Source: Chloroflexota bacterium
GTDB taxonomy: Bacteria > Chloroflexota > Anaerolineae > Anaerolineales > Anaerolineaceae
Direction of reading: 5' to 3'
Assembly (NCBI GenBank): GCA_004347695.1
Contig: SLTK01000007.1
Location: 970,823-1,034,822, forward strand
DNA length: 64,000 bases
The first letter of the stretch is position 1. Every line of letters starts with the position of its first letter. This document shows, in pieces, positions 8,355 through 16,831 of this stretch. Below the pieces are notes generated by a model that saw only the letters and a program-made list of their open reading frames with translations, searched no databases and was not told where the DNA came from. A program made the position numbers and the translations under genes.

Positions 8355-8867
8355 ATGAGTGAAACGCTTGAGCAGATTGTAAAAGACATGAAGGAACGGT
8401 TTGCGGTTGAAAGTTCGGAATACGCCGGCGACACAACCCTACTTCTTTCACCAGAATATCTACAGGTAGCCTTTCAAACCCTGCGCGATGAGTACCATTT
8501 CAATATGATCGTTGACGTCACGGCGGTGGATTATTGGCCGCAGCAGGAACCCCGCTTCCACGTGGTGTACCACATCTATTCGATGCTGAACAACGACATC
8601 CTCCGCGTGCGGGTTCCGCTTAACGGCAATGGACCGCACCTGCCCACTATCGAAAAAATCTACCCGGGCGCCAATTGGAAAGAACGCGAGGTCTGGGATT
8701 TATTCGGCATCACCTTCGACGGTCATTCTGACCTGCGCCGCATCGTCATGCCGTATGACTGGCAAGGGCATCCCCTGCGCAAAGATTACCCGCTTGGCTA
8801 TGAAGAGGTTCAATTCACCTTCAATGCCGCGGAAATTGATAAGCGCAAACCCTACGCCAAAGATTAA
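8355..8867 (+). CDS. nuoC: NADH-quinone oxidoreductase subunit C
   Basis: 170-residue peripheral-arm subunit. The family signature is plain: ANWKEREVWDLFGITFDGH followed by DLRRIVMPYDWQGHPLRKDYPLG. It forms the quinone-site base with NuoD. It is a separate gene here, unlike the fused nuoCD of enterobacteria. The C-terminus ends shortly after the signature with VQFTFNAAEIDKRKPYAKD. It starts 77 bp after nuoB, the largest gap in the first half of the operon, and its stop lies 17 bp before nuoD. Confidence 0.95.
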   Translation: MSETLEQIVKDMKERFAVESSEYAGDTTLLLSPEYLQVAFQTLRDEYHFNMIVDVTAVDYWPQQEPRFHVVYHIYSMLNNDILRVRVPLNGNGPHLPTIEKIYPGANWKEREVWDLFGITFDGHSDLRRIVMPYDWQGHPLRKDYPLGYEEVQFTFNAAEIDKRKPYAKD

Positions 8868-8884
8868 AAGCCGAGGTCGCAACT

Positions 8885-10114
8885 ATGACGAATATCCGTG
8901 AAGTAACAGTTGATGAGCTTCGCCACCTGGTTTCCGACCGGGCGATGACCGGCGAGACCATGCTGCTGAACATGGGCCCCCAGCATCCCAGCACCCACGG
9001 CGTGCTGCGCCTGCTGCTGGAGCTGGATGGCGAGATCGTCGTCAACTGTATACCTGATATCGGCTTTTTGCATACCGGCGTTGAAAAAAACATGGAAGCC
9101 AAGACCTACCAGAAGGCCGAGGTGATGACTGACCGGCTCGATTATATGAACTCGGTCGGCAACAACCTGGTTTACTGCCTGGCAGTCGAAAAGCTGGTGG
9201 GTCTGGATGTGCCCGTCCGGGCGCAGGTTCTGCGGGTGATTTTGACGGAATTGCAGCGCATTTCATCGCATTTACTCTGGCTGGGCACCAGTTGCCTCGA
9301 TCTGGCAGCCATGTCCGTCTTCTTGTACGCCATGCGTGAACGTGAAATGATCCTTGGCGTGATGGAAATGGTTTCCGGTCAGCGCATGATGACGACCTAT
9401 ATCCGCCCCGGCGGGGTGTGGCGCGATGTGCCCCCCGAATTTGTTCCGGCTGTGCAGGAGATCGTGAATGTCATGCCTGGCCGCATCGCCGAATACGAAT
9501 CGATGCTGACCCAAAATATGCTTTTCACCGAGCGCACTCAGGGTATCGGCGTCATTTCCGCTGAAGACTGCGCCCGCTATGGCCTGAGCGGTCCGGTCAT
9601 CCGCGGGGCAGGTGTGGCCTTTGATTTGCGCAAAGCGCGCCCGTACAGCGGCTACGAGCAGTATGATTTCGAAGTCCCGACCTATGACACCGGCGATATC
9701 TTTGGGCGTTATATGGTCCGCATGGAAGAAATGCGGCAGTCGGTGCGCATCGTCCGCCAGGCGCTTTCCAGGCTGCCAGCCGGTCCTGTTCTTAGCGACA
9801 ATCGCAAATTTGTTCCTCCGCCGCGTTCTGAAATCGGCGTGAGCATGGAAGCGCTCATCCATCACTTCAAGCTGTGGACAGAGGGTTTCAATGCGCCCCG
9901 GGAATCGGTTTTCGCCACCACCGAAAGCCCGCGCGGTATTTTAGGCGTCTTTTTGGAAGGCGACGGCGGACCGAAACCGTACCGCGTTCACTATGTTACC
10001 CCTTCGTTTGTCAACCTTCAATCCATGCCGCTGCTCACCCGCCAGCACTTTGTGGCTGACGTGGTCGGCATTATCGGCAGCATTGATATTGTCTTGGGAG
10101 ATGCAGACCGTTGA
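8885..10114 (+). CDS. nuoD: NADH-quinone oxidoreductase subunit D (49 kDa)
   Basis: 409-residue subunit evolved from the hydrogenase large subunit. N-terminal MLLNMGPQHPSTHGVLRL contains the His of the quinone cavity. DIGFLHTGVEKNMEAKTY, the TDRLDYMNSVGNNLVY stretch and the C-terminal IVLGDADR are typical. The hydrogenase NiFe cysteines are absent, as expected for a true complex I. A GAGGTC ribosome site lies before the ATG. Its TGA stop is shared with the TTG start of nuoE (TTGA). Confidence 0.97.
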   Translation: MTNIREVTVDELRHLVSDRAMTGETMLLNMGPQHPSTHGVLRLLLELDGEIVVNCIPDIGFLHTGVEKNMEAKTYQKAEVMTDRLDYMNSVGNNLVYCLAVEKLVGLDVPVRAQVLRVILTELQRISSHLLWLGTSCLDLAAMSVFLYAMREREMILGVMEMVSGQRMMTTYIRPGGVWRDVPPEFVPAVQEIVNVMPGRIAEYESMLTQNMLFTERTQGIGVISAEDCARYGLSGPVIRGAGVAFDLRKARPYSGYEQYDFEVPTYDTGDIFGRYMVRMEEMRQSVRIVRQALSRLPAGPVLSDNRKFVPPPRSEIGVSMEALIHHFKLWTEGFNAPRESVFATTESPRGILGVFLEGDGGPKPYRVHYVTPSFVNLQSMPLLTRQHFVADVVGIIGSIDIVLGDADR

Positions 10115-10632
10115 ACGAACTGCTTGCCAAATACCCCACAGAGATCAAAGCAATTCTGGCAAAATATCCGCCGGAGTTCAAACGCTCGGCGGTTATGCCG
10201 CTGCTGCATCTGGCCCAGGGTGATCCGGGTTACATCACCCCCCAGGCGATGCAAGATATTGCCGAAATCTGCGGCATTTCGATCACCGAGGTCGGTTCGA
10301 TCGTCGGGTTTTACACCCTCTATTACGATAAACCCCTTGGCCGCTACCACATCCAGGTTTGCACCGACATGCCCTGCGCGCTGCGCGGCGCTGATAAGTT
10401 CCTTAAAGAGCTGTGCGAGCGGCTGGGCGTGAAAGTTGGCGAACCGACCGCTGACGGGCTGTTCGTCATCGAAGAGGTGATGTGCCTGGCAGCCTGCCAC
10501 CGCGCGCCGATGTTCCAGGTGCACGGCGATGGCGACCTGGTGTACCACGAGCATCAAACGGTGGATACCGCCCTGGCAGTGCTGGATGCTTTACGCCAGA
10601 AAGCTGCTGTGGCAGAGGAGGGGAAAGAATGA
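10111..10632 (+). CDS. nuoE: NADH-quinone oxidoreductase subunit E (24 kDa)
   Basis: 173-residue thioredoxin-like subunit holding the 2Fe-2S cluster N1a. Ligands appear as CTDMPC and CLAACHRAPM, the C-x4-C and C-x3-C pairs of the family. The N-terminal helical part PPEFKRSAVMPLLHLAQGDPGYI is the usual one. It begins with TTG overlapping the nuoD stop by 4 nt (10111-10114). The rare start in an overlap suggests translation coupled to nuoD. It ends overlapping nuoF by 4 nt (ATGA). Confidence 0.95.
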   Translation: MNELLAKYPTEIKAILAKYPPEFKRSAVMPLLHLAQGDPGYITPQAMQDIAEICGISITEVGSIVGFYTLYYDKPLGRYHIQVCTDMPCALRGADKFLKELCERLGVKVGEPTADGLFVIEEVMCLAACHRAPMFQVHGDGDLVYHEHQTVDTALAVLDALRQKAAVAEEGKE

Positions 10633-11888
10633 GCGAGTACATTCTTTTACGCCACCGCGATATCCCTGACCTTGACCGGTTGAAGGTTTATCTCAAAAAC
10701 GGCGGCTTTGAGGCCTGGAAGAAAGTGGTCACCAGCATGGAGCCGGCCGAATTAATCCAACTGGCGAAGGATTCCGGGTTGCGCGGCCGCGGCGGCGCGG
10801 GCTTCCCCACCGGCATGAAATGGTCTTTCGTGCCCAATAACCTGTGGCCGCATTATGTGGTCGCCAACGCCGATGAATCGGAACCGGGCACCTTCAAAGA
10901 CCGCGAAATCATGGAAAGCAACCCCTTCCAATTTCTGGAAGGCTTGATGATCGCTTCTTATGCCGTGCAGGCGCAGAATTCTTACGCTTATTTACGCGGT
11001 GAATTCTGGCAGATCGGTCTTAAGCTCAATCAAAAGATTGCCGAACTGGAAAAAGCCGGCTTTCTCGGCGACAACCTGTTCGATACCAAGTATTCACTGC
11101 GGCTCCATGTTCACATGGGCGCCGGGGCTTATATCTGCGGCGAGGAAACCGCTCTGCTTGAATCCATCGAGGGCAAACTTGGGCAGCCGCGCTTGCGGCC
11201 GCCTTTCCCGGCAGTCGCCGGCTTGTATGCCAGCCCGACGGTGATCAACAATGTCGAGACGCTCACCAACCTGCCGCCCATCGTCCAAAACGGGGCAACC
11301 TGGTTCCGCGAACACGGCACCGAAAAATCCCCGGGCGTGAAGGTATTCAGTCTCTCTGGCTGCGTCAACAAACCCGGCAATTACGAATTGCCGCTGGGGA
11401 CCCCCTTCCGTAAGTTGATTTATGAACTTGGCGGCGGCATTCCCGAAGGGCGCGCGATAAAAGCCATTATGGCGGCAGGCGCTTCCTCGGCTTTAATTTC
11501 TGCCACCGAAGCTGCGCTGGATACCCCCATGGACTATGAATCAGTGGCCAACCTTGGCGCAAGCCTCGGCTCCGCCTCGGTTATTGTGCTCGACGAGTCG
11601 GTCAGCATGTCCTGGTTGGCGCAAAAGACCACCCACTTCTTTAAACACGAATCCTGTGGAAAATGCACCCCCTGCCGTGAAGGAACGTACTGGATGGCGC
11701 ACATCCTGGACCGCATCGAGGATGGAGGCGCCAGCGCAAAGGATGTTGACCTGCTTTTTACGGTTGCGCGCCAAATGCAAAACAAATGCCTGTGCGCTCT
11801 GGGTGAGTTTTCCACCCAGCCGGTCGTGTCCAGCCTTGAAAAATTCCGCAGCGACTTTTTAGCGAGAGTGGATGGGCAAACGCGCTAG
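10629..11888 (+). CDS. nuoF: NADH-quinone oxidoreductase subunit F (51 kDa, NADH-binding)
   Basis: 419-residue subunit that oxidises NADH with FMN and carries a 4Fe-4S cluster N3. GLRGRGGAGFPTGMKW is the Gly-rich nucleotide site, ANADESEPGTFKDRE and GAGAYICGEETALLESIEG follow, and the cluster ligands are ESCGKCTPCREG plus the later Cys in NKCLCALGEF. The ATG at 10629 overlaps the nuoE stop (ATGA). Readings from further upstream lie inside nuoE. The presence of E, F and G means this complex I takes NADH and is not the shorter ferredoxin- or F420-dependent form. Confidence 0.97.
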   Translation: MSEYILLRHRDIPDLDRLKVYLKNGGFEAWKKVVTSMEPAELIQLAKDSGLRGRGGAGFPTGMKWSFVPNNLWPHYVVANADESEPGTFKDREIMESNPFQFLEGLMIASYAVQAQNSYAYLRGEFWQIGLKLNQKIAELEKAGFLGDNLFDTKYSLRLHVHMGAGAYICGEETALLESIEGKLGQPRLRPPFPAVAGLYASPTVINNVETLTNLPPIVQNGATWFREHGTEKSPGVKVFSLSGCVNKPGNYELPLGTPFRKLIYELGGGIPEGRAIKAIMAAGASSALISATEAALDTPMDYESVANLGASLGSASVIVLDESVSMSWLAQKTTHFFKHESCGKCTPCREGTYWMAHILDRIEDGGASAKDVDLLFTVARQMQNKCLCALGEFSTQPVVSSLEKFRSDFLARVDGQTR

Positions 11889-11918
11889 CCTGTGCGCGCT
11901 GCTCTCGACGAGGTGCTT

Positions 11919-14408
11919 ATGCCAAAAATGGTAACGTTGACGATTGATAACCATCCGGTGACCGTCCCCCAGGGAACGGTGGTGGTGGACGCGGCGAAAA
12001 AAATTGGTGTGGATATTCCGGTTTTCTGCTACCACCCCAAGATGGAACCGGTCGGTATGTGCCGATTGTGCCTGGTGGAAATTGGCCGTCCGATGGTCGA
12101 CCGCGCCACCGGTCAACCGCTGATGAATGAAGACGGCACGCCTAAAGTGCAATTTGGACCCAAGCTGGAGACCGGCTGCACCACGCCGGTTTCTGAAGGC
12201 ATGGTGGTACACACCCAGACGGATGGGGTGACTTCAGCGCGCAAGGATATTCTCGAGTTCCTGCTCACCTCGCACCCGCTGGACTGCCCGGTGTGCGACA
12301 AAGGCGGCGAGTGCCCGCTGCAAAACCTGACCATGCGTCACGGCCCGGGCAATTCACGCTTCCTGTTTGACGAAAAGCAGCACCTGGGCAAGAATATTCC
12401 GCTGGGCGAGCTGATCTATCTGGACCGCGAACGCTGCATCCAGTGTGCGCGCTGCGTGCGTTTTCAGTCTGATGTGGTCGATGACCCGGTTATCGGTTTC
12501 TACAACCGTGGGCGTAAGCTGGAAATCATGTCCAACTCCACCCCCGGCTTTGACTCGATCTTCTCCGGTAACACCACTGATATTTGCCCGGTTGGGGCGC
12601 TGACCACCGCGGATTTCCGCTTCGGCGCCCGCCCATGGGAACTCAAATCAGCCGCCTCGATCTGCACGCACTGCCCGGTTGGTTGCAACCTGACCGTCAA
12701 CGTGCGCCGCGAGGCCAAAAGCGGCGGTGACGTGGCCATCAAACGCATCATGCCGCGTCAGAACGAGAGCGTCAACGAAATTTGGATTTGCGACAAAGGC
12801 CGCATGGCTTATCACTATGCCGAAAGCAAGGAACGTCTGACCAGCCCATTGGTGCGGAAGGGTGCCGACCTGCAACTTGTTTCCTGGGACGAGGCGCTTG
12901 ACCTGGCTGCTGAAAAAATTCGTTCCGCCGGACAATTGGTCACCCTGGCGGGCGGGCGGCTCTCGAATGAGGATCTTTTCAATTTGGTTCAGGTGACCCA
13001 AACGGTTAACGGCCGCGCGCTGCTCTACACCCACATGGCCGGCGGCGACCTGGTTGCCCGTTACGGGTTGCCTGAGGGCAGCGACCTTGGCGCGCTTGGC
13101 AAAGGTGATGCAATCCTGGTCATCGCCAGCGATTTGCATCAGGAAGCGCCAGTCTGGTGGCTGCGGCTCAAGCAGGCAGCCAAACGCGGCGCTGAATTGA
13201 TCGTGCTCAATCCGCGCGAGACGCGCCTGGATAAATTCGCCGGGCATGTTGTGCGCTACCCCTATGGACAGGAAGTTGAGACCCTCTCCGCCTTCCTGCC
13301 TGGCGCGCAGGTGCCTGAAGCGCTGCAGGGGGTTGTTTCCGCCTTCCAGGCAGCCGAAAATGTGGTCGTCTTTTATGGCAGCGAAGGTCTCGGCCTGGAC
13401 GGATCGCAGGCCGTGGCTCAAACAGCCGCTGCGCTGGTCTTCTCCCGCGGGAAAACCGGGCAGCCCAATAACGGCCTGGTGGCGGTTTGGCCTAACGGCA
13501 ATACTCAGGGTGCCTGGGACATGGGTTTCAAACCGTCTGCCGATTTGGCCAGCGCAGTGCGCACCGCCGATGTTTTGTGGGCGGCTGCGGTTGACCCGGC
13601 CGGTGACGACCCGGCTCTGGCTGAGGCCGTGGACGGCGCTAATTTCGTTATCGTCCAGGAACTGTTCCTGAGCGAAACAGCTCGCCGCGCCGATATTGTT
13701 TTCCCGGCCCAATCCTTTGCCGAACGCGAGGGAACGGTCACGTCTGGCGAATTGCGCGTGCAGCGTTATTACCCTGCCATCCGGCCAGATGCCAACACCC
13801 GGCCCGATTTTGCCATTTCCGCCCAGATCGGCTTGCGGCTTGGCCTGAAACTCGAAACCAGTGTGCCGTCATTGGCGCTGCTGCAGGCAGTCGAGAAGGT
13901 CCCGACCTACACTGGCGTGAATTACCAGCGCCTGGCTGAAGTGGCCGAACAGTGGCCGATCTTTGGGCGCAAGGATATGTACTACGGCGGCACAGGCTAT
14001 GCCAACTCGCAAGGGTTGGGCGTCAAACTGGCGCTGGCGGCGGATGGGATCAACCCGCATGCTGCCAAAGAAAGCGCCGGGATGCCGCCGGCTGCGGTCA
14101 ACGGCCTGGTGTTGGTGCCGGTGACTCGCCTGCTCGACCGCGGCGCCACAGTCATGCCCTCCACGCTGCTGCACCAGCGCCTGGCGGACAAAGTTTTGCA
14201 GCTTCACCCGCGCACCGCTGAAAAGCTGGGGCTCAATGCGGATGGCGATGTGGTTGTTGCAGCGAACAACTGGACGGTGGAAGCGCGCATCCAGCTCGAT
14301 GAAAAAGTTCCGGTCGGTGTGGCGCTTGCGCCGCGCAGCACTGGTTTTCCGGTTTCGGCGCCGCTGGCAGCGGCCGTTACTTCACGGGTCGCGGTGCCCG
14401 AGGTTTAA
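11919..14408 (+). CDS. nuoG: NADH-quinone oxidoreductase subunit G (75 kDa)
   Basis: 829-residue subunit with an N-terminal 2Fe-2S ferredoxin domain (VFCYHPKMEPVGMCRLC), the His/Cys cluster region (DCPVCDKGGECPLQN), a CIQCARCVRFQ cluster and a molybdopterin-oxidoreductase-like domain. CTHCPVGC followed later by the Cys in IWICDKGR is the fourth motif, the ligand set of the extra cluster N7 known from E. coli and Thermus. The molybdopterin-type domain is likely empty. The ATG at 11919 is preferred over 11892 because the ferredoxin fold begins right after it (MVTLTIDNHPVTVPQGT). Confidence 0.95.
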   Translation: MPKMVTLTIDNHPVTVPQGTVVVDAAKKIGVDIPVFCYHPKMEPVGMCRLCLVEIGRPMVDRATGQPLMNEDGTPKVQFGPKLETGCTTPVSEGMVVHTQTDGVTSARKDILEFLLTSHPLDCPVCDKGGECPLQNLTMRHGPGNSRFLFDEKQHLGKNIPLGELIYLDRERCIQCARCVRFQSDVVDDPVIGFYNRGRKLEIMSNSTPGFDSIFSGNTTDICPVGALTTADFRFGARPWELKSAASICTHCPVGCNLTVNVRREAKSGGDVAIKRIMPRQNESVNEIWICDKGRMAYHYAESKERLTSPLVRKGADLQLVSWDEALDLAAEKIRSAGQLVTLAGGRLSNEDLFNLVQVTQTVNGRALLYTHMAGGDLVARYGLPEGSDLGALGKGDAILVIASDLHQEAPVWWLRLKQAAKRGAELIVLNPRETRLDKFAGHVVRYPYGQEVETLSAFLPGAQVPEALQGVVSAFQAAENVVVFYGSEGLGLDGSQAVAQTAAALVFSRGKTGQPNNGLVAVWPNGNTQGAWDMGFKPSADLASAVRTADVLWAAAVDPAGDDPALAEAVDGANFVIVQELFLSETARRADIVFPAQSFAEREGTVTSGELRVQRYYPAIRPDANTRPDFAISAQIGLRLGLKLETSVPSLALLQAVEKVPTYTGVNYQRLAEVAEQWPIFGRKDMYYGGTGYANSQGLGVKLALAADGINPHAAKESAGMPPAAVNGLVLVPVTRLLDRGATVMPSTLLHQRLADKVLQLHPRTAEKLGLNADGDVVVAANNWTVEARIQLDEKVPVGVALAPRSTGFPVSAPLAAAVTSRVAVPEV

Positions 14409-14422
14409 GGAGGCTTGCGCTC

Positions 14423-15454
14423 ATGATAACTGCAGCAATGGTTTGGGAGTGGGTGATTAAATCGGTGATCATTTGCCTGGCAATGACCATCGGTTTCGCC
14501 TACGTAACCCTTTACGAGCGCAAAGTGCTCGCTCGCATTCAAGTTCGCGTTGGCCCCAACCGCGCCGGTCCCTGGGGTGCCTTGCAGCCTCTGGCGGATG
14601 CAGTCAAACTGATCTTCAAGGAAGAATTGACCCCGGCGACTGCCGACAAGAAGATCTTCTTTATTGCGCCCATTATCACTGTTCTGCCAATGCTGGTCAT
14701 CACTGCGGTAATTCCCTGGGGCGAATCGGTCACCATTGGCGGTAAAACCTTCAACCTCTACCTGACCGACAGCAACATCGCCACCCTCTACCTCATGGCA
14801 GTGACCTCGATTTCGGTGTACGGTATCACGCTGGCGGGCTGGTCTTCCAATAACAAGTATGCCCTGATGGGCGGGTTGCGCTCGACGGCGCAAATGGTCA
14901 GTTATGAACTGGCGCTCGGACTGTCATTTGTTGGCCCAATCATGCTGGCAAGTTCGATGAGCATTTTGGATATCGTGCATGCCCAGAGCAAGATCTGGTA
15001 CATCTTTTTTCAGCCAGCCGGCTTTTTGCTTTTCTTTGTGGCTTCCCTGGCGGAAGTAAATCGTGCGCCCTTTGACATGCCCGAAGCCGAGCAGGAATTG
15101 ACCGCCGGGTACCATGCTGAATACTCCGGCATGAAGTTCGCACTCTTCTTTATGGCGGAATACGGCAAAATGATTGCCGTCTCGATGATTGGCTCATCGC
15201 TCTTTTTGGGTGGCTTCCTTTCACCGGTGGGTTTCTTATCCAACATCCCGGTAATTGGTTTTCTGTTTGGCAATGGGCCACATTGGCTGCTGCTTAAGGT
15301 TGCCGCCTGGTTATTTGTGATGATCTGGATCCGCGCCACCTGGCCGCGTATCCGTTATGACCGCCTGATGGCGTTGGGCTGGAAAATCATGTTTCCGCTC
15401 GGCCTGTTGAACGTCGTCATCACCGCGATCGTAATTGTACTGGTAGGAGGTTGA
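14423..15454 (+). CDS. nuoH: NADH-quinone oxidoreductase subunit H
   Basis: 343-residue membrane subunit linking the peripheral arm to the proton channels. The first helix is followed by the signature YERKVLARIQVRVGPNRAGPWGALQPLADAVK, written here only in part: ERKVLARIQVRVGPNRAGP and GALQPLADAVKL. Acidic loop FDMPEAEQEL and RATWPRIRYDRLM near the end are also standard. A strong GGAGG site precedes the ATG by 8 nt. Confidence 0.97.
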   Translation: MITAAMVWEWVIKSVIICLAMTIGFAYVTLYERKVLARIQVRVGPNRAGPWGALQPLADAVKLIFKEELTPATADKKIFFIAPIITVLPMLVITAVIPWGESVTIGGKTFNLYLTDSNIATLYLMAVTSISVYGITLAGWSSNNKYALMGGLRSTAQMVSYELALGLSFVGPIMLASSMSILDIVHAQSKIWYIFFQPAGFLLFFVASLAEVNRAPFDMPEAEQELTAGYHAEYSGMKFALFFMAEYGKMIAVSMIGSSLFLGGFLSPVGFLSNIPVIGFLFGNGPHWLLLKVAAWLFVMIWIRATWPRIRYDRLMALGWKIMFPLGLLNVVITAIVIVLVGG

Positions 15455-15458
15455 TGCC

Positions 15459-15953
15459 ATGCTGCGCGGTTTATTAGCCACTCTCAAAGAAATGGTTGTT
15501 GATCCGGTAACCACGGTTCAATACCCCGAGGTCAAGCGCCCGGTCAGCCGGCGCTATAAAGGACGCCATACCCTCAAACGCTACGAAAACGGGCTGGAAA
15601 AATGTATTGGCTGCTCTCTGTGCGCCGCAGCTTGCCCGGCCGATGCCATCTTTGTTGAGGCGGCGACCAATACCGACGAAGAACGTTATTCGCCGGGGGA
15701 GCGTTACGCCAGTACCTATGAAATTAACTTCTTGCGCTGCATTTTCTGTGGTTTCTGCGAAGATGCCTGCCCGACGGAGGCCATCGTTCTGGGCGACCAG
15801 TATGAGATGTCGTTCACGGAGCGCTCGCAGTCGATTTACGACAAGGCGATGCTGTTGGAGCCGGTTCCCGCCGGCGGTCAGCCGACGCCGCAAAAGACTG
15901 AGCCGGGTAAATTCACTCGCTCGGTCCCGGAAATGCAGGATCCTACAGATTAG
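15459..15953 (+). CDS. nuoI: NADH-quinone oxidoreductase subunit I
   Basis: 164-residue subunit with two 4Fe-4S clusters (N6a, N6b): CIGCSLCAAACPADAI and CIFCGFCEDACPTEAI, eight ligands all present. The N-terminal amphipathic part and RYKGRHTLKRYENGLEKC are family-typical. The C-terminal 30 residues (PVPAGGQPTPQKTEPGKF) are a flexible Pro-rich tail. The ATG lies 4 bp after the nuoH stop, with TAGGAGG just upstream inside the nuoH end. Confidence 0.97.
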   Translation: MLRGLLATLKEMVVDPVTTVQYPEVKRPVSRRYKGRHTLKRYENGLEKCIGCSLCAAACPADAIFVEAATNTDEERYSPGERYASTYEINFLRCIFCGFCEDACPTEAIVLGDQYEMSFTERSQSIYDKAMLLEPVPAGGQPTPQKTEPGKFTRSVPEMQDPTD

Positions 15954-15965
15954 GGAGGGGCGGGA

Positions 15966-16520
15966 ATGTCACTCGGATTGATATTTATGTACTCGGCGCT
16001 GGCCCTGGTGGTGGTCGTTTCAGGCATTGGCTTGATCACCAGCCGGAATGCCATTTATGCCGCCCTGTTCCTGGTGCTGAACTTTGTTACCGTTGCCCTG
16101 CTGTATATTGCCCTGGGCGCCCCGTTCATTGCGCTGGCCCAGGTAACGGTTTATGCCGGCTCGATCATGGTGCTGTTTTTATTTGTGATCATGCTGCTCG
16201 GTGCAGAACAATTGCCCATTGCTGAACCGCTGCGCGGTCAGCGGGTGTTGGGTATATTGCTGGCAGTTGCCTTTCTGGCGGAGATGGTGCTTTTTGTCCT
16301 GCTGCGCGGCGCTCCGACGGTCGCCGGTCAGGCGGTATCGCCTGATTTTTCCACGCCAACAACCATTGGGATGCTTTTGTTTGAGCGTTATTTGCTGCCC
16401 TTCGAGATGACTGCCGGCGTTTTACTGGCAGCCACCGTTGGTGCGATCTTCATGACCCGTCAGCCGCGCCCCGATCGAAAGGGCGCCCTCCCGGCCATAC
16501 CTGAAGAAAGCAAGGAGTGA
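15966..16520 (+). CDS. nuoJ: NADH-quinone oxidoreductase subunit J
   Basis: 184-residue membrane subunit with five hydrophobic helices. The pattern SRNAIYAALFLVLNFVTVA, APFIALAQVTVYAGSIMVLF with the pi-bulge helix and FVIMLLGAE is the family core. The soluble tail RQPRPDRKGALPAIPEESKE ends the protein. An AGGGAGGGG site precedes the ATG. The last codons contain the AAGGAG that serves nuoK. Confidence 0.95.
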   Translation: MSLGLIFMYSALALVVVVSGIGLITSRNAIYAALFLVLNFVTVALLYIALGAPFIALAQVTVYAGSIMVLFLFVIMLLGAEQLPIAEPLRGQRVLGILLAVAFLAEMVLFVLLRGAPTVAGQAVSPDFSTPTTIGMLLFERYLLPFEMTAGVLLAATVGAIFMTRQPRPDRKGALPAIPEESKE

Positions 16521-16525
16521 CCATC

Positions 16526-16825
16526 ATGCCAATGTCTTATTTCATCGGACTTTCGGTTGTGATGTTCGCCCTGGGAATTCTCGGCGTACTTATGCGGCGT
16601 AATCCGTTGGTGGTGTTTATGTCGCTTGAGTTGATGTTTAACTCAGCCAACCTGCTTTTCGTGGCTTTTTCTGCCTACCATCAGGTGTTGGACGGCCAGT
16701 TGTTCGTGTTCTTCGTGATGACTACCGCCGCGGCTGAAGTTGCGGTGGGGCTGGCGTTGATTGTGGCTGTCTTCAAGGCCAAGCGCACCATCGACCTCGA
16801 CCAGATGAGCAGCCTGAAAGGATAG
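16526..16825 (+). CDS. nuoK: NADH-quinone oxidoreductase subunit K
   Basis: 99-residue membrane subunit with three helices. The conserved membrane glutamates are in SLELMFNSANLLF and TAAAEVAVGLALIVAVF, as expected for proton transfer. Two starts are possible: a GTG at 16517 overlapping the nuoJ stop, or ATG at 16526. The AAGGAG at 16512-16517 is 8 nt before the ATG, so I take the ATG. Confidence 0.96.
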   Translation: MPMSYFIGLSVVMFALGILGVLMRRNPLVVFMSLELMFNSANLLFVAFSAYHQVLDGQLFVFFVMTTAAAEVAVGLALIVAVFKAKRTIDLDQMSSLKG

Positions 16826-16831
16826 CCGGCT

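Noticed and set aside
9272-9865. Long minus-strand open frame inside nuoD
   Set aside because: Shadow of a GC-rich coding gene; the nuoD reading has clear family motifs over its full length. The same holds for long antisense frames in nuoG (12648-13712) and nuoL (17645-18406).
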